Notes under the pieces: model-generated
The model's database searches: none
Told to the model about the DNA's origin: nothing
The model's input: the letters and a program-made list of their open reading frames with translations, nothing else
NCBI GenBank assembly: GCA_902546725.1
Contig: CACCLB010000001.1
Location: 179,716 to 243,715 of the forward strand
Length of the DNA stretch: 64,000 nucleotides
Reading direction: 5' to 3'
From: an uncultured Bacteroidota bacterium
Lineage (GTDB): Bacteria; Bacteroidota; Bacteroidia; Flavobacteriales; Flavobacteriaceae
Part shown: piece by piece, positions 33,310 through 42,186 of the stretch
Numbering within the stretch: the first letter of the stretch is position 1
Layout: each line of letters starts with the position of its first letter
Program-made: the position numbers and the translations under genes

Positions 33310-33453
33310 TTATGGTGGACAAGTTCCCCATACAGGCTTATTGCCTGACGTCAATGCTGAAACGACTTTAAAATTTAATTTCTTTATACTTTGTTCTCCA
33401 GTTTTACAACTTAATAATAAGAATATAAACAATGATGAAAGTAACTTTTTCAT
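33310..33453 (-). CDS. 47-aa lipoprotein relic of a BspA/DUF285-type gene
   Basis: This ORF is not in the track. It has a lipoprotein signal (MKKLLSSLFIFLLLSCKTGE), a short middle and the ending KPVWGTCPP, nearly identical to the ending KPVWGTCP of the BspA-like gene at 34623-35333. It looks like a BspA-family gene whose whole repeat region was deleted, leaving signal peptide and tail joined in frame. It may still make a short lipoprotein. Confidence 0.55.
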   Translation of the reverse strand: MKKLLSSLFIFLLLSCKTGEQSIKKLNFKVVSALTSGNKPVWGTCPP

Positions 33454-33512
33454 TTCTAAAAATCACATTTCTCAAATAAGATAGTAATTTAGTTCAAAAC
33501 AATTTCAAAGAA

Positions 33513-34031
33513 ATGAGGGCAGTAATTTGTCTTGTAGTAGTTTTTTTTGTCGGCTGCACGAAAGAACTTGAAAATCAAGTTGAAGAATTAAAGCAAGCAA
33601 ATATTATTCTTTTAGAGCAATTGAATAATTTAATTGCGGATATGGATGCCTACGAAGCTCAAATTGCAGTTCTTGAGTATCAACTTAATAATCCAAATGT
33701 AAGTTTTGATAGCCCTTATGTAGGATGTTGGATATCTACTGAATCTTTATTTGAGTCTGAGATACAAATTTTACCAAATGGCGTAGGCACTTTAGACTTT
33801 GGAACATCGGTTTACCAAGTTTTTAGTTGGGGAGTATATGACGGTAAGACAATTCTTCATTTTGGTGATATATCTTGGTGCTCTTGTTTTGGAGTAACTG
33901 AACAGGGATTTTTATTTGGCGAAATGTTTGAGGAAAATCAGGAATTACCTGTTCAAATAAATCCTGAAACATTCTCAATCATAGATTTTGATGACAGACT
34001 AATAAATTATACGAAGTGTAAGATTCTTTAA
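33513..34031 (+). CDS. Lipoprotein with coiled coil (hypothetical)
   Basis: The 172-aa protein has a lipobox (VVFFVGC, Cys15). A coiled-coil stretch of about 45 residues follows (ELENQVEELKQANIILLEQL and on), then a beta-rich C-terminal domain with repeated Trp and Cys (YVGCWISTES, ISWCSCFG). The N-terminal layout resembles small trimeric-coil lipoproteins. No family was recognised. It stands alone on the plus strand within the AT-rich region and is followed by gene-tail copy B. Confidence 0.65.
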   Translation: MRAVICLVVVFFVGCTKELENQVEELKQANIILLEQLNNLIADMDAYEAQIAVLEYQLNNPNVSFDSPYVGCWISTESLFESEIQILPNGVGTLDFGTSVYQVFSWGVYDGKTILHFGDISWCSCFGVTEQGFLFGEMFEENQELPVQINPETFSIIDFDDRLINYTKCKIL

Positions 34032-34343
34032 TGAATTAAGTTAATAACAACCCTCTTTAAATGTTAGTTTGACCTATTTAAGAGGATTAGAAATCCCTGA
34101 ACTTACTGAAGATGATATGCCTATGATTTAATCAAACCCATAACCTCAACTAATAAAACATTCATTTTTGGATGAAAGCTAACTCCATCACATTACAAAC
34201 TTCCCCCAAACAACTACCCCCTAAAACCACTACATTGAAATCTTAGCTTAAGACAACGACATCAATGGATTAGAAGGGATTTAGATTGTATCCATTGGTG
34301 TGAATTATAAAGTGTAACAGGTTTACAAAAGTGACAGTAGACT
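34032..34343. other. Gene-poor stretch with decayed coding relics
   Basis: Besides tail copy B (34093-34131), there is a plus-strand frame near 34230-34320 (DNDINGLEGI, IVSIGVNYKV) broken by several stops, as in a decaying gene. No intact gene or RNA is seen. Confidence 0.5.
34093..34131 (+). repeat. Degenerate gene-tail repeat, copy B
   Basis: Encodes IPELTEDDMPMI-stop. Likeness to copy D continues for about 40 bp beyond the stop (TTTAATCAAACC against TTTAATTAAACC, then ...ATTCATTTT in both), so the repeat includes non-coding DNA. Confidence 0.65.
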
Positions 34344-34553
34344 TTATTGAGCTTTAATTTTATCGTTAAAAAACCAAGCAAAAAATATTGCCATTATTGA
34401 ACAGGGGATAAATAAGATAACTTCCTTATTAAAAATATTCTTGAAATGTTCAAAACAACATTCAACAATAGCTTTAGCCCATCCCATTTTATAGGTGTTG
34501 TCTACACTACAATTTTTTATGACATTAAACCAGTTTTTAATTCTAGTTTCCAA
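34344..34553 (-). CDS. 69-aa protein with C-terminal membrane helix (possible truncated gene)
   Basis: METRIKNWFNVIKNCSVDNT and NTYKMGWAKAIVECCFEHF resemble the N-terminal part of larger Bacteroidota proteins, including restriction or HNH-type enzymes, but the frame then enters a hydrophobic helix (VILFIPCSIMAIFFAWFF) and stops. It may be a truncated remnant fused to unrelated sequence, or a small membrane protein. Low certainty. Confidence 0.35.
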   Translation of the reverse strand: METRIKNWFNVIKNCSVDNTYKMGWAKAIVECCFEHFKNIFNKEVILFIPCSIMAIFFAWFFNDKIKAQ

Positions 34554-34622
34554 ATTGAATAATTAAGAATCACAATTTACAATATTTGTAAAATTTCTAT
34601 CTTGTAAAAAACAATCAAACAA

Positions 34623-35333
34623 ATGAAAAAGCTACTTCTTGTTTTACTGTTTATTTCGTCAACCGTGTCTTGTTCTAAAGATGAAGAAACTCTAACTACA
34701 ACAACAGAGCCCAAATATCCTATTTATTTGGACGTAAATGGTATTACAATAAAAGCATATGATTTTGCTTTAGTTGGGAATGAATATGAACTTAATGGAG
34801 TAAGCTATACTGTTGTCGATGATTCAACTATTGATGCTCAAATAGCAAACGCTAATGTTAACCTATGTACAACATTTGTAAATAATATGAGCGAACTATT
34901 TAAAGATAATTCATCGTTTAACTCTGACATTAATTTTTGGGATACTTCAAATGTTACTACAATGAATAGTATATTTGAAAATGCAACAGCATTTAATCAA
35001 GATATTGGTAATTGGGATACTTCAAGTGTGACTGATATGTCAAGTATGTTTTATGAAGCATCATCATTCAATCAAGATATTGGTAACTGGAATACTTCAA
35101 GTGTGACTGATATGGTTGGTATGTTTTATGAAGCATCATCATTCAATCAAGACATAGGCAGTTGGGATACTTCTAAAGTGACTAGTATGGAACGAATGTT
35201 TTGGGCTGCTGACGCATTCAATCAAGACCTTTCAGGCTGGTGTGTTACCAATATTTCCTCTGAACCAGCTGGGTTTGCAACTTCTTCTACCCTACCAAAC
35301 TTTATCAAACCTGTCTGGGGGACTTGTCCTTAA
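34623..35333 (+). CDS. BspA/DUF285-family repeat lipoprotein
   Basis: The 236-aa lipoprotein ([17 protein letters not shown] lipobox, Cys17) has four near-perfect 25-residue units from residue 99 ([20 protein letters not shown]) and a weaker fifth, ending [14 protein letters not shown]285/BspA repeats form surface leucine-rich-like solenoids found in adhesins. The low number of units and their strong DNA identity suggest recent expansion or contraction. A deletion relic with the same signal and tail lies at 33310-33453. Confidence 0.85.
   Translation: MKKLLLVLLFISSTVSCSKDEETLTTTTEPKYPIYLDVNGITIKAYDFALVGNEYELNGVSYTVVDDSTIDAQIANANVNLCTTFVNNMSELFKDNSSFNSDINFWDTSNVTTMNSIFENATAFNQDIGNWDTSSVTDMSSMFYEASSFNQDIGNWNTSSVTDMVGMFYEASSFNQDIGSWDTSKVTSMERMFWAADAFNQDLSGWCVTNISSEPAGFATSSTLPNFIKPVWGTCP
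34917..35216 (+). repeat. Four tandem 75-bp repeats in the BspA-like gene
   Basis: The unit is 75 bp (25 codons). Units 2 and 3 are nearly identical at DNA level, e.g. TTTTATGAAGCATCATCATT occurs twice; units 1 and 4 are more diverged. Such arrays change length by slippage or recombination. Confidence 0.85.
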
Positions 35334-35368
35334 ACCCCAGTCATATCATCTTCTGTAAGTTCTGGGAT
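35330..35368 (-). repeat. Degenerate gene-tail repeat, copy C (minus strand)
   Basis: Encodes [12 protein letters not shown]-stop on the minus strand. Its stop codon overlaps the stop of the BspA-like gene. Upstream residues (NLVFIESQ) are in frame but have no start. Confidence 0.6.
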
Positions 35369-35528
35369 TTGTGATTCTATAAAAACAAGATTAGTTTTGA
35401 TTAGATCACACAAATAATTACATCGTTTTCTAATCTTTTTTAAACTCAATATTTTGAATAGTCGTTATTATAAATTATATTAGGGTGGTTATAAATATAC
35501 CCTAACAAAACTATAAACTAATTCAGTT

Positions 35529-37016
35529 GTGAGAAAAATAGGACCTTTATTTTTTTTTCTTTATTCCTTATCTAGTTTTTCTCAGATTGGTGAAAATATT
35601 ATTTTGGAGGAAGTTGTTAATGTTGCAGCATCTGTACCAAAAATTGAAATTGATAACTTGACTTATTCTATGAAGGATAGAGACAAAGTTATTACTCGAT
35701 TATTAAGATCAAAGTTCTGGACTAAGTCATTTAAATTTGCAATAAATCTAGAAGATTATGATACCGGAAGGCAATATACTTACGAAAATGAAGGAGGTGT
35801 AAGAATATTTATAAATGATGAAGAGCTAACTGAAAGACATTTATTTAAAACATATAAAACAATCCAGAATGTTCTTGATAACTCAGAAAGGATTCAAATT
35901 ATATCTAAGAGTGAAAGTCAAACAAAAATCAAAGTACTTACTGCCGAAAATAATTCAGGTCAAGTCATATATAAATCAAATACCGAAGAGAAGCCCGTAA
36001 CTGTAATTTATATCAAATCAAATCTACCACTTACTACTAGATACAACGGATCAAGTAAGTCCAGAAAAATAAAAACACTCGCAGATTTTGAACTAATTAG
36101 TCAAGAAGAAAAACTTTCCATAAGGGGGAATACGGTATTGAATGAGTCGACGAAAAAAATAAAATTAGATAACGTTGAGGTTGTTCAAGATATTAAGGAG
36201 GATGGAATCGTTTATTCACCTAAATTAATAAATGGTAAAATTGTATTTAAAAAAAACAATGACCTTACAAGATTGTATAAAAAGAAAGAATTATATAAAA
36301 AACAGGGGCTCAATGAATGGGGTATTGATATCAATGCAAATACTTGGGCAGTAGCATTGAGAAAACACCTTAGGGGGAAACAAACAGGTATTACATCAGA
36401 TGGTTTACCTTTGCTTTTTGGAGCTATAACACTTGGAGATACTCAGCCTGGACCTCTTTGGGTAATTGATGGAGTCCGTATGGGAAGACCTCCAGGATCT
36501 ATTAGGTCACTGGCAACTCAAATACGAGAAGTAAATGTTTTGAAATTTGCCAAAGCTACAAAATACGGTTCTCAAGGAACGGTAGGTGTAATAGAAATAA
36601 ACACAGTTTTAAGCTCTAAAAATATTGGTAGTTATGATAGAAGCTTTGAGGTAAAAGGCAAAAGGAATATCGAACTTATGAAGGAATTTAATGTATATGA
36701 AGAACGGTTTATGTCTGAAAAAGATAATCTTGAAGATAAAAGAAAGATTTTAATTGAACTTAACGAATTTGAAAGGGTAGATTCAATTCAAAAATTATTA
36801 GATCTTTTACTTTTTAAGAGTTACTTGTTTACAGCTAACTTTGCAATTAACAATTCTGATCAAGAGATAGCTCCGTATCTAGCTATAAAAAAAATTCCTG
36901 ACGCTAGGATAGAAATCCTAGAATCAATAGAAAAAGAATTATCAGATGAGGTGAAAAAGACTCGTTATGGAAAGTCATTTCAAAAGCTTTTAAACCAAAG
37001 AAGATCCAGTGAATGA
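35529..37016 (+). CDS. TonB-plug-like protein with DUF4369-type C-terminal helical domain
   Basis: The 495-aa protein has a signal peptide (MRKIGPLFFFLYSLSSFSQ). Residues near 310-355 (GPLWVIDGVRMGRPP, EVNVLKFAKATKYGSQGTVGVIEIN) look like the plug domain of SusC-type TonB-dependent receptors, yet no beta-barrel follows. The last 70 residues (YLFTANFAINNSDQEIAPYL, RYGKSFQKLLNQRR) closely resemble the C-terminus of the DUF4369 lipoprotein at 59092 (YLYTINFAANNTDKNIAPYL). The combination is unusual, and the protein may be a periplasmic adaptor. It stands alone in the island. Confidence 0.65.
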   Translation: MRKIGPLFFFLYSLSSFSQIGENIILEEVVNVAASVPKIEIDNLTYSMKDRDKVITRLLRSKFWTKSFKFAINLEDYDTGRQYTYENEGGVRIFINDEELTERHLFKTYKTIQNVLDNSERIQIISKSESQTKIKVLTAENNSGQVIYKSNTEEKPVTVIYIKSNLPLTTRYNGSSKSRKIKTLADFELISQEEKLSIRGNTVLNESTKKIKLDNVEVVQDIKEDGIVYSPKLINGKIVFKKNNDLTRLYKKKELYKKQGLNEWGIDINANTWAVALRKHLRGKQTGITSDGLPLLFGAITLGDTQPGPLWVIDGVRMGRPPGSIRSLATQIREVNVLKFAKATKYGSQGTVGVIEINTVLSSKNIGSYDRSFEVKGKRNIELMKEFNVYEERFMSEKDNLEDKRKILIELNEFERVDSIQKLLDLLLFKSYLFTANFAINNSDQEIAPYLAIKKIPDARIEILESIEKELSDEVKKTRYGKSFQKLLNQRRSSE

Positions 37017-37124
37017 ACGGTTAATTAAAAGTTAAAAGAATCATTTACCATTCTTTTGATAAAATTCAAATTTCGTTAACTTAAATAATGTATTCTATCT
37101 ATAAAATACTTAAAAATTACCTTG

Positions 37125-37155
37125 ACCTTATGAAGAGGATATGCCTATGATTTAA
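37125..37155 (+). repeat. Degenerate gene-tail repeat, copy D
   Basis: Encodes EEDMPMI-stop, with the upstream part shifted out of frame. The following about 45 bp resemble those after copy B. Confidence 0.6.
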
Positions 37156-37268
37156 TTAAACCACTTAACTCAATTAAATCAATATTCATTTTACGTAAAA
37201 TTAGTTACATCGTTGTGCAACTATTTTTATTCAATTCTAATTTTACTGAAGGAAGAATTTCTTGATCC

Positions 37269-37523
37269 CTATTCTTTTCCAATATGTTGACGTTGGATCA
37301 TACAGTCTGTGACATACTGAATGCAAAAATTCACATTTTGGGGATCAAATGAATGTATCCAACCTTCTTGATTTTGTCTATATCTAGTCATTCTAAACAA
37401 GGAAATGGAATACTGTTCTTCTTTCATTTCTCTTGATATCCCATAAACTCCTACAGAGATATTCAATTCAATTTTTACGATTTGGAGTTTACAAACCAAA
37501 GGTATAAATAATTTAACAAACAA
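37269..37523 (-). CDS. 84-aa hypothetical protein (start uncertain)
   Basis: The C-terminal part (SLFRMTRYRQNQEGWIHSFD, NFCIQYVTDCMIQRQHIGKE) looks like real protein; the first 32 residues are hydrophobic and may be non-coding, so MKEEQYSI is an alternative start. It is divergent from the HTH gene across 56 bp. No family was recognised. Confidence 0.35.
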   Translation of the reverse strand: MFVKLFIPLVCKLQIVKIELNISVGVYGISREMKEEQYSISLFRMTRYRQNQEGWIHSFDPQNVNFCIQYVTDCMIQRQHIGKE

Positions 37524-37579
37524 ACATATATGTTGGGCTATTTTTTTGACAAGAATGATACTTTGACAAAAAATATTAA

Positions 37580-37813
37580 ATGATATTTCTGGATAATAAG
37601 AGGTATATTAAGAAGCTTGGTAAAAGAATCCGCTCAATTAGGAAGGCACACAAGATGACTCAACTTGATTTAGCCACAAAGTCTGGAATGGAAGAAAATG
37701 CCGTCCAGCGAATAGAAACTGGAAGAACCAACCCCACCTTTAAAACACTTTTAAAAATCATTGGAGCTTTAGATATGGTAATCAAAGATTTTTTCAGTGA
37801 AGGTTTTGAGTGA
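37580..37813 (+). CDS. Small XRE-family HTH regulator
   Basis: The 77-aa single HTH_3 domain reads LGKRIRSIRKAHKMTQLDLA, then EENAVQRIETGRTNPTFKTLLKI. Such proteins bind operator DNA near phage, toxin-antitoxin or island genes. The gene is divergent from the hypothetical gene at 37523 and has a short unknown ORF 3 bp downstream. Confidence 0.8.
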   Translation: MIFLDNKRYIKKLGKRIRSIRKAHKMTQLDLATKSGMEENAVQRIETGRTNPTFKTLLKIIGALDMVIKDFFSEGFE

Positions 37814-37816
37814 ATA

Positions 37817-37999
37817 ATGACGGTCTTAAAAAACAAACTTAGATTTGATTTTCTTACTACTAACGAAAAGGATTTACTTAATTTTTTCATCAGTAAGAGT
37901 TACAACCCAAGCTTATCAGCTAGTCGAGATAAATTTATCAATATCTTATTTTTTCATCCTTTTTTTAAATACTTGTTCGATTTTAAGACCAAATTTTAA
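37817..37999 (+). CDS. 60-aa hypothetical ORF after the HTH gene
   Basis: It starts 3 bp after the HTH stop (MTVLKNKLRFDFLTTNEKDL) and is rich in Phe, Lys and Asn. The close spacing suggests co-transcription, but composition is like that of AT-rich non-coding DNA. Coding status is doubtful. Confidence 0.25.
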   Translation: MTVLKNKLRFDFLTTNEKDLLNFFISKSYNPSLSASRDKFINILFFHPFFKYLFDFKTKF

Positions 38000-38088
38000 A
38001 TAAATCATAGATCTAAAAAATTATTGAAAAGTATCGTATAAAAACTTTTTTTGAGTCTCTAATTTTAAGGTAAATAAAAAGTAAAACC

Positions 38089-39282
38089 ATGAAAAAATTA
38101 AACAGAAGAGAGGCTTTGAGATTAGGAGGTTTACTAGGAGTTGGAACCTTTACCAATATTGAAACACTATGGAGTTCAAATGCTCACGCAGCTCAGCTCA
38201 GCAAGAAAAAATTTATTTTCGAAAGCAATACGATTAGTGAATTCGCTCCGCCTGCTATGCCAAAACTAAGTAGTTTGAAAGCAAGGCTGCACTGGAATGA
38301 AAACCCGTTCGGTCCAAGTCCATTGGCAGTCGATTCATTTGTCAACTATGCTAAGGATGCAAATTATTATTCATGGGATATTTTAAAAGATTTTATAGGG
38401 AAAGTAGCCGAAAAAGAACATGTTGAAAAAAATCAAATTTTAACGGGACCTGGTTCCTCAGACCTTTTAGAAAAAACAGCAATAGCACTTTTCGAAGGAG
38501 AAAAAGGAAATATAGTAACGGCTGATCCTTGCTACATGTCATTGGTGAATGTTGCTTCAACTCTTGGAGCTAGTTGGAAGTCAGTTAAATTAAACGATGA
38601 ATTTGAACATGACTTAGAAGGTATGCGTGCTGCTATTGATTCAGAGACAAAACTGGTGTACATCACGAATCCAAACAACCCAACAGCAACCGTAACAAAC
38701 GCAAAACTTCTTCTAGATTTCTGTGCTGAAGTTTCAGAAAAAGTACCAGTTTTCATTGACGAGGCCTACTTAGAACTGACCGATGCAGGTCTGTCAAATT
38801 CTATGGCTCAACTAGTGTCTCAAGGGAAAGATATCATCGTAACTAGAACCTTTTCTAAAATTCACGGAATGGCCGGTATGCGATTAGGGTATATGTTGGC
38901 TCTACCTCAGCGTATCAGTCAAATAAATAAAATCACTAGAGGGGGTATGGGTATCAGTGGCCCTACTATTCACGCTGCAATGGCTAGTTTAGACGATACT
39001 GATTTTTTGAAATCTTGCAAGATGAAAATTGCAGCAAACAGAGACTTTACCATTAAAAACTTAATCTCTAGAGGTTTTGAACCCCTTCCGACGAGTACTA
39101 ACTTTCTGATATTTGAGTTAGCTCATAAAATTGACCCAAACAAGTTCTTGTCTGAGATTTATTCGAAAAAAGTAACAGTTAAAGTTTTTAATTTCTGGGA
39201 AAAAAATTGGTGTCGTGTTTCAATCGGAACAAGGGAGAGCATGGAAATATTCTTTGAGGCTTTTGACGAAATCTTAGCTTAA
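38089..39282 (+). CDS. Exported (Tat-type) class I/II PLP aminotransferase, HisC-like
   Basis: The 397-aa protein starts KKLNRREALRLGGLLGVGTF, a twin-arginine-like signal, with SNAHA as a likely cleavage site. The fold-I aminotransferase follows: LHWNENPFGPS, ILTGPGSSDLLEKTA, YITNPNNPTATV, FIDEAYLELT and the PLP lysine in TRTFSKIHGMAGMRLGY. HisC-like enzymes transaminate histidinol phosphate or aromatic amino acids, but an exported form points to another substrate. It is followed 9 bp later by an AEC transporter gene, so the two may act on one compound. Confidence 0.85.
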   Translation: MKKLNRREALRLGGLLGVGTFTNIETLWSSNAHAAQLSKKKFIFESNTISEFAPPAMPKLSSLKARLHWNENPFGPSPLAVDSFVNYAKDANYYSWDILKDFIGKVAEKEHVEKNQILTGPGSSDLLEKTAIALFEGEKGNIVTADPCYMSLVNVASTLGASWKSVKLNDEFEHDLEGMRAAIDSETKLVYITNPNNPTATVTNAKLLLDFCAEVSEKVPVFIDEAYLELTDAGLSNSMAQLVSQGKDIIVTRTFSKIHGMAGMRLGYMLALPQRISQINKITRGGMGISGPTIHAAMASLDDTDFLKSCKMKIAANRDFTIKNLISRGFEPLPTSTNFLIFELAHKIDPNKFLSEIYSKKVTVKVFNFWEKNWCRVSIGTRESMEIFFEAFDEILA

Positions 39283-39291
39283 AAGACTTGT

Positions 39292-40434
39292 ATGTCAACG
39301 ATTTATACAAAGATAGCTGTTTTTTTTCTGCTTATTTTTTTAGGAATTATTCTTAAAAAGAAATTCAACGGTAAGCCTGAAAAATTAGGTATTAAGAGGT
39401 TTATTCTCAACGTGTCACTTCCCGCCACAATTTTGATTTCATTCATCAGTTTTGAAATTGACATAGATTATATTTACTTGCCACTAGCAGGGATAGGTTT
39501 GAATCTTTTTGTTTTCTTATTAAGTCCTCTAATACTTAAGCTGACTAAACTTAACCAAAACCCTAAAAAGGCTAGGACATTAACCATGTTATTGTCTTCT
39601 TTTGCGCCAGGAATTTCTTGCTTCCCTATCGTAGAGGAATTTCTTGGGAGTGAATACCTTATCAAAGCCTCACTAATCGATTTTGGAAATAAACTTTTCG
39701 TGCTTATTTTTTTACTTGGATTTTCATTTCAAATTCACTATTTGACTCAAGACATTAAGGACAAAAAAAATAAAATTTCACCAAAGACAATTTTAAAAAG
39801 TGTTTTTACAGAGCCCATTAATCTCGTTTTATTAATTTCTTTTGGCATACTTTTTTTAGGATATACGATTGATCAAATTCCCATGGTTTTTATTGAATTT
39901 GTAACAAGAATGAAGGAAACCTTAACGCCTTTAGTTTTAATTTTTATTGGACTTTCTATCATTTTTGCCAAAGAAGCTTTGAAGGAAATCATACCGGTTT
40001 TGTTTATCAGAGCAGGGATTTGTTTGTTTTTTACCATTAGTGCGGTGAATTTTTTTGGAATGAGTTCGGGGGATGACATCCTCTTTTATTTGTCTTTATC
40101 ACTTAGTTCAGTTAGTTTTTGGCCTTTTGCCCACATGACGTTAATTGATGAGGTTGAGAAGGACGCAAAAATTAAAAACAGGACCTTTGATATCGGTTTT
40201 GGGTTAAATTTTTTGGCGTACTCTCTTCCCTTTTCCACGATTTTAATTTTGTCTCTTATTTCACAAAGAGGAAACGTGCTCAACCCAACTTCAATCTATA
40301 CGCTTTCTCTCATCTTAACTGTATTAGGGATGATTATGTTGGCAGTGAATACCCAAATTGAGAAATATAAAAAATTAAATCCAAGCACTCCGAAAAAATG
40401 GAGTCTTACCTATTTTTTTCAAAGCTTGCTTTAG
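39292..40434 (+). CDS. AEC-family transporter (auxin efflux carrier-like)
   Basis: The 380-aa membrane protein has about ten helices in two inverted halves. LLIFLGIILKKKF, KRFILNVSLPATILISF and LTPLVLIFIGLSIIFA are typical of AEC/bile-acid-like permeases, which carry organic acids. It sits 9 bp after the exported aminotransferase gene. The substrate is unknown. Confidence 0.8.
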   Translation: MSTIYTKIAVFFLLIFLGIILKKKFNGKPEKLGIKRFILNVSLPATILISFISFEIDIDYIYLPLAGIGLNLFVFLLSPLILKLTKLNQNPKKARTLTMLLSSFAPGISCFPIVEEFLGSEYLIKASLIDFGNKLFVLIFLLGFSFQIHYLTQDIKDKKNKISPKTILKSVFTEPINLVLLISFGILFLGYTIDQIPMVFIEFVTRMKETLTPLVLIFIGLSIIFAKEALKEIIPVLFIRAGICLFFTISAVNFFGMSSGDDILFYLSLSLSSVSFWPFAHMTLIDEVEKDAKIKNRTFDIGFGLNFLAYSLPFSTILILSLISQRGNVLNPTSIYTLSLILTVLGMIMLAVNTQIEKYKKLNPSTPKKWSLTYFFQSLL

Positions 40435-40776
40435 ATTAAAAGAAAAAGAAAAAGTGGTTTTTACAACACTGGCTATTCTTCAAAATTGAATTGAGGGATA
40501 GATCAGTGTTTTGATTAATATTTTTTTGTAAAAACTTTAATTCCTCATTTTATACTCTTGAATTAATTTGGATATTCTTTGAGTTACATGGAAGGTTATG
40601 TCTTTGTAAAACCGTATTCTTTAGGGAAGAAAATACCCGCTGTGAATTCAAACATGATTTTTAAATCAAGGTCAACAATAATTGCTTTTGAAAAAAAGTT
40701 AGTATCATAAAACACTGCTGAGCTTTACAAATACATCAGTAGAATTTCTTGTCTTATTTTAAGACCTAATATTGAT
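40435..40776. other. Intergenic stretch without a gene
   Basis: No supported gene is seen. There is an imperfect inverted repeat (TTTTTACAACACTG near 40457 with CAGTGTTTTG and GTAAAAAC near 40503-40538) after the AEC gene, which may act as a terminator-like structure or be an element end. The rest is AT-rich. Confidence 0.5.
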
Positions 40777-42186
40777 TTATTCTGATTTTGGGTCAAACTG
40801 ATAAACCCCTCTTTTTTTATTTGAATTAATCTGGTGAAGTTTTGATATCATCATGGAATTCATTTGTCTGAACTGATGGTTGCTTAAAATAATATAGAAA
40901 GGAGTTTGAGCATTTAAAGCAGTTTGTAAGTCTGCAAGTCCAATCAGTTTGATTTTCCCTCGGGTATAAAATTGACTGGAATAACTTTTTGTATCTAGAG
41001 CATAGATTGTTTTGGTTTGGTCTAGAGGGCTAATTAAAAATTTATCTGTTGTGTGGCTGTACCATGGTTTTGCCATTCCGCTAAGGTGGACAAAGAATAA
41101 GAGTAGGGGTAGGCCAATGGCTGTTCCAGCATACAATTTTTTGTTTTTGATGGTTGCCCAATAATGACTAATCAAGAGAGCTACCGGAATACAGCTGGGT
41201 AAGATATAAGGGTGGATTAGGCTTTTGGAAGAAGTAAAAAACAAAGGTGTCCATGCGCTCCAAAGCAATAAAAATAATAACCAAGGGTCTTGAATTAAGG
41301 ACTTCCATTTTCTGACCATCAAATGGATAAGTGCAAGAGTCCAAGGAAGTAAAAAAACGATCAAAAAGACCCATACCATTCCTAAAGGTTGCTGTTTTGG
41401 GAAACCGTATTTGTCTCCTCTCCATTCGGAATTAAAATAGCGTTCAAAATGCTCCCCTACAATGAAGTAATCAATAAATCCAGGGGTACGCAATTCAGCC
41501 GAAATATACCAAGGTAAACTGACTGCCACGAGGAGTAAAACCCCACTAATCCATGGGAGTTGTGCCCAAGCTTTTTTTATATTGTTTGTGAATAAAGCCC
41601 ATACGAAAATTGGAGGGAGGGTCAGGATCACGATTATGGGTCCTTTGGCAAGGAGTCCAATTCCAATTCCCATAAAGAAAAGATAGCCCCAAAAGGCTTT
41701 TGCATTTTTGCGAAGTGCTTCCCAGAAGCCAAACATGGTAAGGGCGATACTTACGCATAAAAAAGTATCGGTAGAGACCACTCCAGCGTGAAGATAAAAC
41801 TCTGGAATTGTGAGTAAGATAATTCCAGGGAGATATACTGATTGTGTATATTCACTTCTGTATTTTCCAATTAAAATGGCCAAGACAACCATAACAATAA
41901 GGTAGGGAAGTCGGACAAACAACTCAGCAGAACCAAAGAAAGATTGGAATAGGGCAGAAGCCCAAGTAGCTAGTGGAGGTTTTGCCCAAAAAGGAAGGCC
42001 GTAGTCTATCTGGGGGGTAATCCAATTGCCTGTCTCGCTCATCAGCCTTGCAATTTCACCATAGCGCGCCTCAGTTTTATCCATCAGCGGAAGCGCTCCG
42101 TTAAAATACATCCGAATGGCAACCAATATCCAAAATGCCAGTGCAAAACGAATCCTGTAAAAATGTCGTTTGAATTTTTGGATCAT
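40777..42186 (-). CDS. ArnT-like GT39 membrane glycosyltransferase
   Basis: The 469-aa protein has about eleven membrane segments. The first periplasmic loop has DKTEARYGEIARLMSETGNW and PFWAKPPLATW, the motif of ArnT/PMT-type enzymes that move a sugar from undecaprenyl phosphate to lipid A or a protein. It overlaps the GT2 gene upstream by 4 bp, so donor synthesis and transfer are probably coupled. The acceptor is unknown. Confidence 0.88.
   Translation of the reverse strand: MIQKFKRHFYRIRFALAFWILVAIRMYFNGALPLMDKTEARYGEIARLMSETGNWITPQIDYGLPFWAKPPLATWASALFQSFFGSAELFVRLPYLIVMVVLAILIGKYRSEYTQSVYLPGIILLTIPEFYLHAGVVSTDTFLCVSIALTMFGFWEALRKNAKAFWGYLFFMGIGIGLLAKGPIIVILTLPPIFVWALFTNNIKKAWAQLPWISGVLLLVAVSLPWYISAELRTPGFIDYFIVGEHFERYFNSEWRGDKYGFPKQQPLGMVWVFLIVFLLPWTLALIHLMVRKWKSLIQDPWLLFLLLWSAWTPLFFTSSKSLIHPYILPSCIPVALLISHYWATIKNKKLYAGTAIGLPLLLFFVHLSGMAKPWYSHTTDKFLISPLDQTKTIYALDTKSYSSQFYTRGKIKLIGLADLQTALNAQTPFYIILSNHQFRQMNSMMISKLHQINSNKKRGVYQFDPKSE

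Noticed and set aside
33232-37155. Gene tails as integron attC sites
   Set aside because: The copies encode peptide ends, show no attC-like paired cores, occur on both strands and have no integron integrase nearby.
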